Origin: Pegea sp. RAD2-039
Lineage: Eukaryota > Chordata > Thaliacea > Salpida > Salpidae
Reading direction: 5' to 3'
DNA: 64,000 bases
Assembly: GCA_034620365.1 (NCBI GenBank)
Contig: JAQGEQ010000298.1
Coordinates: forward strand, 1-64,000
Shown here: positions 36,401 through 47,533 of the stretch, piece after piece
How the letters are laid out: every line of letters begins with the position of its first letter
Numbering within the stretch: the first letter of the stretch is position 1
The notes under the pieces: model-generated
What the model was told of the DNA's origin: nothing
Databases searched by the model: none
The model's input: the letters and a program-made list of their open reading frames with translations, nothing else
Made by a program: the position numbers and the translations under genes

Positions 36401-38022
36401 ATTATACAAATGCAAGTGAAGCAGCAAAAGAAGTTAAATTTGTTTCACAAACATTAATACAATCTATTTAACAAACGGATGAAGAGTTTTTAATTAGAAT
36501 CAAAGACACCCTGAAATTAGAAGAAAAAGAAACTCACGCTGGAAGGTTTCAAATCATCACCACCATCTTCCAAATCAGTCAACTGAAAAATATTTCCCAG
36601 TTTACATATTTTACTTCTACTTAAATTATTTTGTTTTAAAAGTATTGAAAGTTCAACAAATATTTGATTTTAAGCTGATTTAATTTCAATATGACCATTA
36701 TTATTTTATTAAAGATGAATAATTAATCTTTTATATAGTTAAAAAAATGAACAAATAGTTTTATAATGTACATATTTTATATCAACGGTTAAAATTTACC
36801 ATTTCGTTTTCTTCTTCAATAACTTCAACAACTGATGAGGTTTCCTATAAGAAATAGAGTTAAACAAAAACTTTAATAACTTATTCAGTCAACTGTTATC
36901 ATTTATTAATTTGCATTAAGTATGAATAAGGATGAATCAAATACTTTCTGATAAAATGCTAAAATTCTATTTGCCAATCAGTCTTAAAACTACTACAAAA
37001 GACAAGCAAGTGCTATCAATAAGGAAAATGTTTATTTAACTCACTGTATTGAAGTCTATAGCATTTTCAACAATATCCCCAACAACAACTTTGTTAACAG
37101 CTGAAAATATTTTTAATTTTGTATTAAGACTTAAAATTCTACAATTTAATTGAAAAAATAAACAAAACTATGACCAAAAAGTAACAAGTTTCAGAAAAAT
37201 CAGATTAAATTTATTATTTTTAGAACAAACATTTTGTCTGTTACACTTACTTAGGTGCTTCATGTATTCCAACTAAAAATAAAATCATAAGTTATTTTTA
37301 CTTTTTAACAGAATCTTAAAATTAAAAAGAAATTATTCATAGGATTATTGAATTATTATTTATTGAATCAAATAAAATTAAATAAACTTGAAAAAGTAAA
37401 TATTTGATATAATATTACGTGTTTTTAACTTCATAACTGAAATAAATCATTTTACCAACAAACATTTCCACTGTTGCAGGTTAAAAACATTTTGTTGAAT
37501 TGTACCTAAAATTTTTATATGTTAATATATGAGGTTAGAATCAATTAATTAATTCTCTAACCTTTAAATTTCGTTTGTTCAAAATTACCTTTAAATAAAA
37601 ATGTAGTTTTAAAAACTTATTATCAGTTGCGTTAAGACATTTAATTTAAAATATAACTATTTAAAACAAAAGTAAACTTACCAAACAATGATATTTCAAA
37701 CAATACTAATTTTGGCTGAAATATAAAAAATTAGTTAATTTAAACAAAGCAAGCTTGTTATACACTATACAATAGTTATTTGAAAGTGGTATTAATAAAG
37801 TTAACAAGTTTATTTACTTACCAGTTGAAAATAGATTTCATTTAAATGTAGGTGATTCACTTCATATAAGTAAACTTCCATAGTATGATCTGAAATCATA
37901 AGAATAACATTTACTCATGAACTACAAAGTTTTAATGTTACTTGTATAACTTTATTACAAGGTTTAAAAAGAATATGTTAGATTGAAAAATACTTACTAA
38001 GTAAGTCTAGTTGCTTATCCAT
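30409..38022 (-). CDS. Many-exon gene with repeated exon cassettes, right copy
   Basis: Inverted paralogue of 20,271-25,897. The start is ATG at 38,020-38,022; exon 1 ends at 37,998; the last exon (30,417-30,409) encodes Lys-Leu-stop. Exons 1-17 follow the left copy. There are then three runs of the 54-48-57-51-54-48 cassette rather than two: the SSISS exons lie near 35,825-35,880, 34,140-34,190, 33,595-33,650 and 31,860-31,920, and the NNLVNPVL exons near 35,610-35,660, 33,362-33,410 and 31,630-31,680. About 30 exons in all. The 48-class exon of the middle cassette (near 32,225-32,285) is degraded and out of frame; since neighbours are phase 0, skipping it would leave the frame intact. All other cassette exons look open. 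No known domain; function unknown. Confidence 0.75.
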
Positions 38023-39246
38023 CTCGAAAAATAAATAATTCTATCTGATGAAAAGATATTTTTAAATAGCAAGACAAAAAAATTAATGTTAACAACTACT
38101 TTTTAATTATAAACTTTTAAAATTAACTTAGTTAGCGATGAAAGCTATTAATTATATCCTAGTATCTTCACATATTTTGAAATAAGAGCAAACTAAAACT
38201 GCTTAATAACATTTGAAAGTATTCAAAGAAACAATTTGAGATTACTAACAACTTTGTTTGCGATCTCAAAATATCTAAACCAAACATTAAAAATGAAATA
38301 GAATAATTGCATAATTTCCACTTTAAAATTGATATAAAGTATAAATCGATACTAAGTTATTCAGTAACTTTCTAAACTAATAATTTAATCAAGAATATTT
38401 CATAATTGTCAAATATAATTAAAAACTTTGAAAGATTTACTTATTTATTTTAATTTAATTAAGTTTTAAAAGATCGATGTACAAACCTCAATAAAGTAGA
38501 CAATTAAAAAAAAACTTTTTTACAAGTGAGTTATAAATTATTGGTTATTACGTCATAGATGCTAATATCGTTGTCAAAATAATTCAAGTTAGCTCGTTAT
38601 TAACATTAAAAGAATTAGTTATCTTGATTAATTGAATATTTCTTTTATCTTTCATTATTATCAAATCATTTTAAACAACTCATTAACCAAAACTCAAAAA
38701 CACTTTTGTAAAAATATTTGATTAAATAACCTAACGTGATCAGCTACAATTTTTCCATAATAATAATTAGCAAAGACAAAACTAACAATGAATTTACAAA
38801 CAGTTAGTTGAAGAGCTAACCTCTAATCTTAAGATCACTGGTTCGTAAACTTTTCATAATCAGTCTCTAGGCTTTCTTGAAATACTTTTAATATAGATAA
38901 ATTAGCATAAACCGGCAAGATTTTGATAAAATTGTGATAGTTTATAACTATAAGACATCTAAGACTACGTTTTATAAATATGCATCTACCATTCTATCAA
39001 AGTAGGTGTTTAATTGCGTGCTGCTAGGAGCAGAGTTGGTTTGTAAAGACAAGTTTTTCTATAGTTGATGCTACTGATCTTAAAGAAAACTCTAAAAATA
39101 AATTTGTTTGTTTCTAAATTAAAGAGATCTACTTGTTTTTGTCATTTATTTAAATATGACTTTGGAATTAAATAAACTGAATAGATGATTATGAATTAAA
39201 TTAAATTGTAATAATTAAATAAATTAAAAAAAATTAAAACAAAGAA
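38023..39246. other. Upstream region of the right many-exon gene, no gene seen
   Basis: Mirror of 18,681-20,270, with the 5' part of the retrotransposon remnant missing. Confidence 0.5.
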
Positions 39247-39420
39247 ATTAAGATCCGAAGGTGGGAAGTGAATACTAAAATACTTCCAGTTGTAATTGGT
39301 GCATTAGGAATAACATCAAAAGAATTTGAAAAGTTCACTAAAAAATACTTTGAAAAAATCAAGGAGCTGAATTTCAAATTGGGAACAGCGCACATACTAC
39401 GTAAAAGTTTTGATGCTTAA
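39247..39420 (+). mobile_element. 3' end of a non-LTR retrotransposon, right copy
   Basis: An open 58-codon tail, IKIRRWEVNTKILPVVIGAL ... GTAHILRKSFDA then TAA, the same element end as 18,350-18,680. It is cut off abruptly at its 5' side by a run of A/T-rich sequence, so the DVAVP block present on the left is missing here. Confidence 0.75.
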
Positions 39421-40251
39421 TTAAATTTAGAACTTTTATGACTTCTTTTTTACTTGTAACCTAATTTCACTGTTTGATATCACCCAGTAAACTACGCATC
39501 TTAATCAAATCTTTACTGTTATCAAATATTTCCCATCTTTTACCTTTTTTGATTATTAGTAAATGTTCGACTTTTCAATTTGACATTAATTTTGAGTTTA
39601 ATTTCGATAATATATAAATTTCAAGCAGAATTTGAATAATTTGATTATTCAACATTTCTTAGTTAAAAAAAATAATTTAATAAAATATTTAGTTATTAAA
39701 ATAATTTAAAAAATTAAACTGAATTATAAAATAAAGTAATAAAACTGAAAAGAAATTATTGAAGAATAAGTTAGAATGTTAAATACTAAAGATCAATTAA
39801 GTAAGAACAAAACTTTCAAGTTTAAAAGTTTTAAATTGATTGTAATCAGATACCGACCCTGAAAAACTATTGGTAATTGTAGCAGCATATCGAAGATTTA
39901 ATATTTAAAGACATTATCTTTAAAAGACTTTTTTTGAATCACATTTTTATTTTCAAAAATTTATTTTCTTCAAATGATAAAAACATGATAAAGAATTTAT
40001 TTAAAAAATCAATATTTAGATCTAACTAGATCTTTTTAACATCTTCTTTATCTACAAAATAAGAATATAAGATTGTTGTAAATAGTAATGAAAATCGGTT
40101 TTAGAGGTTTTTAAAGTGCTCGTTGATAGTGATTAAGCGTGGCAGAAAGAAGAAACTTTAAAAACGCAAAAAAGCTCAGATACTATTTACTCTAACATAT
40201 AATTAAGTTGTTAAGATAAATGCGCGAAAATATATTAGACAAAAAGATAAA
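39421..40251. other. No gene seen
   Basis: Mirror of 17,569-18,349. Confidence 0.6.
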
Positions 40252-41074
40252 TCATTTCTTTCTTAGTGGACGATTTCGGCCTTTTTTCATTTTAGCGTCA
40301 ATTAATTGCTGCTCTCTTCGCTTTAGATCAGCTCTTGTAGGAGCTGTTGTGTCATCTTCATCACTATCTTCCTCATCTGAGGATATTCAACTATTATAAA
40401 GTTGTTTTGGGAGTTTGTTCAGCAAACCTTCGAATGTATCAATTTTAGTTGTTGTTGGTAAAACAATTCTGGTGTTGTAGGAAGGAAGTTTTGTTTCAAT
40501 CGATCTTTGAAACTGAAAAAAAGTTTGGAAATAAAAGTTTTTCAAAAGTTAAATTCGAACCTCATTATCTCCATTTGACGTAGAATTGAAGGTAGTTCAG
40601 TGCCGTCAAGATCTTCTAGAAGTTTCAATAACTTCTCTTCAGAAGAAGATGAAAGATTACGGACACATGCGTAATATTTTCCTTTTTTAGCTCTTCAAGA
40701 TGCTTTTGTGTCTCTCCTTGAAAACGGAATCTCGCTACAACCTCCTAAAATAAAATCTGTGAGTTTTAAATCAACTCTCATGAAGTAAAACCTGAATCCC
40801 TGAGACTCCAGTCGCTTCCTTAATACACAAAAACGCTTCTTCATAAGACGAAATCTTCTTCTCTTTATCTTCTTCAGTCATTTGATGTTTAGATGGATCT
40901 CCAAGCGTCTCTTGTGCTTGAGCTTGTGCTCTTTGAAGCTAGAAAATATTTTATGAATAGAAACAGAAAAGTAGTAAATTTCTATCCCTGCGTTCGACTC
41001 TTTCAGCTTGAGCTTTTTTCTCTTCAGCGAGAGCTTTCAACTGATTCAGGGCAACTTCTCGCTCCCTGCGTTCT
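40252..41074 (-). pseudogene. ODAD3: ODAD3/CCDC151 3' exons, right copy
   Basis: Minus-strand exons 41,074-40,987, 40,938-40,792, 40,744-40,561 and 40,512-40,252. Same landmarks as the left copy. Here the last acceptor is intact (CAG before TTTCAAAGATCG), and the acidic tail ISSDEEDSDEDD and the TRADLKRREQQLIDAKMKK end lie in one frame, but a TGA precedes them. Private lesions: the donor after the first exon is GATAGA at 40,986-40,981 instead of GTTAGA, and one base is missing near 40,575 (left CAAATAGGAG, right CAAATGGAG). The internal loss and frameshift after KKEN is shared with the left arm. Not functional. Confidence 0.85.
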
Positions 41075-41139
41075 CTAAACACAAAAAGATTTATTTTACT
41101 TCAATTTACAAAAATCAACTTTGAACAGCATAAACACAA

Positions 41140-42068
41140 AAAGCACCTTCAACCACCAAACACAATATTTGCCTGTAAGACAAGTTATTATTGACTTGGT
41201 GGTGGTGGTCGAGGAGTTTTTATAAGTCAAGGTGCTAGTAGCAGGTGAGTCTTCAGCACCTTCAACCACCAAATATAAGATTTGTTTGTAAGACAAGTTA
41301 TTATTGACTTGGTGTTGGTAGTGGAGGAGTTTTTACAAATCAAGGTGCAAGAAGCAAGTGAGTCTTCAGCACCTTCAACCATCAAGCACAAGATTTGTTT
41401 ATAAGAGAAGTTATTATTGACTTGATGTTGTTGGTTGAGGAGTTTTTATAAGTCAAGGTGCAAGAAGCAAGTGAGTCTTCAGCACCTTCAACCACCAAAC
41501 ACAAGATTTGTTTGTAAGACAAGTTATTATTGACTTGGTGGTGGTGGTCGAGGAGTTTTCATAAGTCAAGGTACTAGAAGCAGGTGAGTCTTCAGCACCT
41601 TCAACCACCAAACACAAGATTTGTTTCTAAGACAAGTTATTATTGACTTGGTGTTGGTGGCCGAGGAGTTTTTATTAGTCAAGGTGCTAGAAGCAGGTGA
41701 GTCTTCAGCACCTTCAACCACCAAACACAAGAATTGCTTGTAAGACAAGTTATTATTGACTTGGTGGTGGTGGCCGAGGAGTTTTTATAAGTCAAGGTAC
41801 TAGAAGCAGGTGAGTCTTCAGCACCTTCAACCACCAAACACAAGATTTGTTTGTAAGACAAGTTATTATTGACTTGGTGGTGGTGGTCGAGGAGTTTTTA
41901 TAAGTCAAGGTGCAAGAAGCAAGTGAGTCTTCAGCACCTTCAACCACCAAACACAAGATTTGTTTCTAAGACAAGTTATTATTGACTTGGTGTTGGTGGC
42001 CGAGGAGTTTTTACAAGTCAAGGTGCTAGAAACAAATGAGTCTTCAGCATCTTCAACCACTAAAATAC
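41140..42068 (-). repeat. 113-bp satellite array, right, about 8 units
   Basis: Same 113-bp unit as 13,565-16,635 in inverted orientation and in the same place, between the ODAD3 and RME-8 fragments. Edge units match the edge units of the left array, so the arrays descend from one ancestor and differ by internal gain or loss of about 19 units. Confidence 0.95.
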
Positions 42069-42137
42069 TTTGTTGACTTATTAATACAAATGTTATCAAG
42101 TTGAGATAGTTTTAATCAATTCGAAATATGTTCTCAC

Positions 42138-43556
42138 CTCAGAAAAAAGCTGTATATTCATATGATCATAAGTAGACAAGACTTTATTTGATGATGGGTG
42201 TATTTGGCGAATAGATGCGGCTGCAACCTACAACAGAAATGTCTTTATCCAATTAAAACTGATAATAAATACCTCTAGAACAATCGGGACATGATTTTTA
42301 CTCCAGTGAAACTTTCATGAATTAAATCTTTTTATTTTATGATAAGAATCTGAAGTGGTTTTACAATGTCTCTGTAATAAAAACGATGAGTTGAAATTTT
42401 ATGATGATAAAGCAAAAGCTGTAGGTTTAGAAGTTAATTATTAAATTCAATTGTGAGCTAGTTCAATTGTTTCAAAAGATTTCGAAAAGCTGTGTTTACA
42501 AAATCGCTGTCAGCAAAAAATACTATTTTTAGGTTCCACATTTGTACATTTAAGATGAATTTAGAATGAAAATGTACTTACTAGTGTCTCAGTGCTCACA
42601 TTCTCCCTGTATTCACATGAAAATCTCATGGTTTCGTTCTTCTTACCAGTTTTACGCAAGGATATTATAAACTTATTATTTTTTGGTTTACTATCAGGTA
42701 AGATGCCAGCAAAGTCATTATAGGACCACCAAAAAAATGAAATTTAAAAAGTCATTAAAATGAACTCAAATTAAATAATATGTTAAAGAAGGTTGATCTA
42801 TTCATTACTTAATTTTTATTTGTTTAAATGTATTAACTAAATATTATTACAATAAATCTAAATTACAATATGAAAATTCAACTAAAACTACATTTAAAAA
42901 TTCATACATTCCAACATTTTAAAATAAATTAATTGAATTAAAAAGAATTTTTATAAAACTTCTTTTATAGTTGTATTTATATATCGATACTATATTTAAA
43001 AAGTAATGTAAATATGTTTATATAAATCAAATAAACAAATAAATATCAGAAAACTGAAGGTACTTGGTTAGTTATTTCTTATGAGCTTGGGTTATATGTA
43101 GTAACAGATTTTGTTCCAACTGCAAATAACCTTTTATATCTAAAAACAAAATATATTTTAAAATCTGAAATTTATTTTTTTACTTAACATTAACACATGA
43201 CTGAAGATAACAAAACAAATTAGTTTTTAAGGTAATCACAGAACCATATGACTATAATGAAAGGTAACAAGTACCATAGTTTAACATCAATAAGGTAAAA
43301 AATAGGAACACTGCAGAGGCATGGATATATATTTAACAAATATTTACAAAAGTATTAACAAAATAACTATTTTTTATACATATAAATAGTCTATAAAATT
43401 GTAAATAATGACTTCTTTAATTATGATGTTAAGTTTTACACCATAAACAATAAATTCTTATAAACTGATATAAACAAATAATTACTTTCCTCTCCATGAA
43501 TGTTTGGTTGCATAGTAACAAGCTATATCAACATTATCAGCAATAATTTGTGACAT
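42138..43556 (-). pseudogene. DNAJC13: RME-8/DNAJC13 first four exons, right copy
   Basis: Minus-strand exons 43,556-43,486, 43,139-43,064, 42,728-42,582 and 42,227-42,138, same lengths (71, 76, 147, 90) as the left copy. The start codon ATG is intact (MSQIIADN) and the third exon is open (TGKKNETMRFS). Lesions: the TAA in exon 2 after YNPSS is shared with the left arm, and the exon 3 acceptor reads GG at 42,730-42,729 (left: AG). No downstream RME-8 exons follow. Non-functional, with a different damage pattern from the left copy. Confidence 0.88.
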
Positions 43557-45166
43557 AATCCATTAACTTTCTTTTTGTCTTCAATTTATCTAAATGCCCC
43601 AGACATATATACACTAAAAAATAAATAAATTAAAATGGTTATTGTAGAAATAAAACTTAAATAATAGTTTTTAGTTTTTTATGAATGGTTATAAGCAAAT
43701 ATATTTGGAATATAAACAAGGCTTTGAACTATGAGTTTTAAAGCCATGAAATGATAAAACTAAATAATAAATAAAACAAAATTGGTCCAATGAAAATAAA
43801 TAAATTAATTTGCAAACTTTTTCTAGACAATTATTATCAAAATATAATCTTATATCATTCTATATTCTAAAGTTAAAAGTATAGATTTTAATAAGGAAAT
43901 AGAAAAATTAGTAAACATAAATGTTTATATAATTACTCTTAATATTTGAAATGCTAAAATTTTCAGTAAAAATATAAATTAAATTAAAAATGATCAAATT
44001 ATGAATCATACATTGATACAATGATACATTTAAAAAAATTTGTTTTGTATAAACTACAAAAAAACTCATATTTTTATAATTAGTCTTAAATATAGACAAT
44101 TGTTAAGTATAGAACAAATAAATAGAGATAAAATCACAAAAACAGTTTAAAAAATAACTCATTAGACATAAATTATTTCCCAAAATCAATTTATTGAAAA
44201 GATAAACTACTTCAAAGTAATTTTTGATTTAAAGTTGTTGTTAAAAAGTTTATATACAAATAATAATAAACAAATTTTTTAATAAACCTGTAAATGAAAG
44301 AAAACTGTTTCTACAAAATAACAAAAACCAAAAAGTAGAAAAAAAAACTAAGAAAATTTTCGATATTTATTTAAAACATTTAATTATATAACAAGTTAAA
44401 TAAGCAACAAAATATTTAATAAATAAGAATAAAATACTTTAATTAATCAAACTTAGTTTAAACATTTTTAAAATTCGGTAATTAAGGCACAATGATTAAG
44501 TTAATAATTTATTTTGAAAACTTAAATGTTAAATTACTAAAAAATATTTCAAAATAGATTATTAAATAATTATTCCAAAAATATTTTTAATAATTTTATT
44601 AATATTTTAACTATTACAAACGTTTTCTGATTAAGAATACTATTTAAAACAAAACAAATTTTATTTGACCAATTTTATTTCAATAAAGCTTTCAAAACAA
44701 ATTGTATAATATTTGTTAATAACTAAACGACGAAAAAAATGTCAACAAAATTTAACTTGTTTATGATTTTCAAAATTATGTAAATTGAAGTTTAATAAAA
44801 CTCAGACTAAAATGGGCGTTTTTATCTTTGGAAATATTTTGATGTAAGATTAGTTTTAATTACTTATTTATTATTAACTGCTTATAGTCACCTTTGATTG
44901 AATTGAAAATTATAAAATTCATCAAGTATAATCATAATAAATATTAATTTTAGATGTAAAAAACCTCATAAATAGTTTTTACCAACATTTTTAGAATGAA
45001 ATCGTATTAATTTAACTTTATAGAAGCTAAGATAGATCAAAAGCAGGAATAAACAACATTTTCTAAATACATAAAAATTTACTGATACTAATTAACAATT
45101 TTGAATATAATGAAAGCTTTAGCTTGCTAAAAGAATATTGTAATTTCAAATTTTGTTACTCTTGGA
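43557..45166. other. Very AT-rich stretch, no gene seen
   Basis: Mirror of 10,497-12,080. The short frame at 43,908-44,099 is not preserved in the mirror copy. Confidence 0.6.
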
Positions 45167-45538
45167 ATGGTTTGTATTGCCCGTACGTTTATTGTCATCT
45201 ATGATAACATAGAGGTTAGTGATTACATTACTAAAAAATTGAAGTATGATAGAGACGAAACTGATTTCGTTGCTAAAAATAAATTTGAAAAAGGAATGAA
45301 TTTAAAAGAAATTGGAAGAAGTTTTGAAATGGTAGAAAATTCCATTACAAAACAAATTAAGGTAGACACAGAAGTCAATTAACAGTTGTTTGAAATAAAG
45401 AAATTAAGCGAAGAAGATGAAAAAGTGGAAGGAAAAGACAAGAAAGAAGAACTAACTGAAACATGGAGTATTGAAATTGAAGATTTTAAAGAAATTGTGG
45501 AAGACAAAGCCGTCGACAACGATGATAAAAGTTTTTAA
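45167..45538 (+). pseudogene. Charged ORF with one in-frame stop, unknown
   Basis: The frame from 45,167 reads IARTFIVIYDNIEVSDYI, then a mixed stretch with MNLKEIGRSFEMVENS, a TAA at 45,380-45,382, then continues in the same frame as a Lys/Glu-rich tail to a TAA at 45,536-45,538. The first 60 bases match 10,440-10,496 in the left arm; the rest belongs to the right-arm-specific 6.4 kb segment. No domain is recognised. Confidence 0.35.
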
Positions 45539-45936
45539 AAATAACCTAAATTTGTCTCAAATTTAGTAACTTGTTAATCAATTTTCTTCGTTATAATTTA
45601 TATTATAAAAACATTTTATTCAATTTAGAATACGAACTAGTAAAGTCACAGCAACAAAACATGTAAAGATAATCATTTAATAGATTTATCACATATTTTA
45701 TAATTGTATTGAACATAACAAATTAATTAATTAACTTTAGAGCACTTTAATGAAATTTTCTGTATCTAAAATATCAGAAACTTTCTTTTAAGTAATTATC
45801 TTAAAAATAAAAACTTGGATTTTTATGTAATTGGTTCATTATTTCATTATTATTGGTTCATTTAACGGCAAGAATTTATTTTTCAGCAAGTTTTCAATGT
45901 CTTTATTTGAAAAAATTAAAAATTGCACGACAAAAT
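45539..45936. other. No gene seen
   Basis: AT-rich start of the right-arm-specific segment, before the direct repeat begins. Confidence 0.5.
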
Positions 45937-46189
45937 AGTTAATAATTTCAAAAGTTTATTTCCTTAACTTTTGAAGTTTTTAAACGAAAATAAATTACCT
46001 ATTATAGTTATACTAATTATATAAACTTATATATCATAGAAATATTAATATTCTTAAATTGAATCAAAGTAAAAACTTGTCTCTGGTACGTTTTATTTCG
46101 TAAACCTTTAATAACTTGTATAAACTGAACATCGACTTTTAATATAGTAGAAGTATTTTCCCGAAATTTATGTTATATTTAATAAAAGT

Positions 46190-47015
46190 CGAATAATTTT
46201 AAAAGACATTTTATAAATTCATTTAACATTTTTTATTTGAAATTTGATGATTGATTATCAATGATTCATTGTTCACAGATGAACAGGAATTATTCAAGCA
46301 CAAAATTAATTGTTAATACATTTGTGGTTACAATCGAAGTTTTTGTTCTTTATTGTTTTATAAGGATTAAAATCTCATTTCCTTCCAGACTAAAATACAC
46401 AATTTAATATATTCTTTATTAATTATATATAGTTTTATGTCAGAATCACTCGCGTTGTTCAAGCAGAAGTTGAACTGTTATAATATTACCAACATTGCCA
46501 TTTTTAAACTGAGAATTTTTCCTTTTTTTAATATTATTATAATTCTAATTTAAAACAGATTGTATAAACTCTTTTTAATGTTTTTTATTCGAAGTTTGAT
46601 ATTAATAGCATTTGTTAAACTTTCACAGATGAATAAGAATCATTCGTGCACAAAATCGATTGTTAATATGTTAAAATAGTTCAATTTAGTACAGAGATAT
46701 CAGACTTCTAAGGTTACTTATTGATTGATGTTAGAAAGCTTACAAGCAATGCTACCCGTCTAAACTTCGGTTTTTATAAAGTGATTTTTGGTATCAACAT
46801 ATAAAAAACTAATTAAAATTAAGTGATTGAATAATTATTAATAAATAATCAACATTATTGAATAAATAGTGAAATTTTGCATCATTGTTATTCATCGCGA
46901 ATTTCTGGTTACAATCGAAGTTCTTGTTCCTCATCCTTTTTATAATGATTAAAGTATCATTTCTTCCCAGACTAAGATATACAATTTACTATATTCTTTA
47001 CATACTTGATAAAAA
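46190..47015. repeat. Worn tandem duplication upstream of the mucin-like gene
   Basis: Blocks including TTCACAGATGAA, CACAAAAT..GATTGTTAAT and GGTTACAATCGAAG occur twice, at about 46,190-46,440 and 46,540-47,015, the second with an insertion of about 230 bases. The same arrangement is present upstream of copy B at about 58,130-58,925. It forms the 5' flank of the mucin-like genes and holds no coding frame. Confidence 0.5.
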
Positions 47016-47533
47016 CAAAATTCAAATATAGAATTTCGTTTGTAGAATTTAGAATAATATTTTAACAATAAAAATTCAACACTTTCTTATATTTAAGATA
47101 ACTATAAAGAAACTGTGTTTATTGGGAAAGCAAAAAATTGTAGAATGGAATATTTATTTACTTAAAATATTTGAAGCATGAAACTTCCAGGAGTATTTAA
47201 TAGTCTTTGTAAGATTGATCACAACCGTTAACAACGTTTTTATGATCTTACATGAAATAAGATATAACAAAATAAATTCTATTTTTTGTTCTATTTTACC
47301 TTTATTAGGAAACTCTTTTTTTAACTATTACAAAGTAGAATAATAAAAAAGAAAAAATATATTTTCACTATAAAAAGTAAGCATAGTCTAATCATTGTTG
47401 TAAAAAGAAAGTAGCTAAAAGTAGTTCAATTTCTTTCGATTTTAGATAGTCATATTGGTGGGACATGACTTTAAACTTTATTTTGAAAGACTTCAACTTA
47501 AACATTTAAAAGATTTTGCAGGATTTAATAGAA

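Noticed and set aside
138-45538. Alternative genetic code suggested by single in-frame stops in SMC6, ODAD3, RME-8 and two unknown ORFs
   Set aside because: Different stops (TAA, TAG, TGA) occur, the same fragments have frameshifts and broken splice sites, and intact genes here end with ordinary TAA, TAG and TGA codons.
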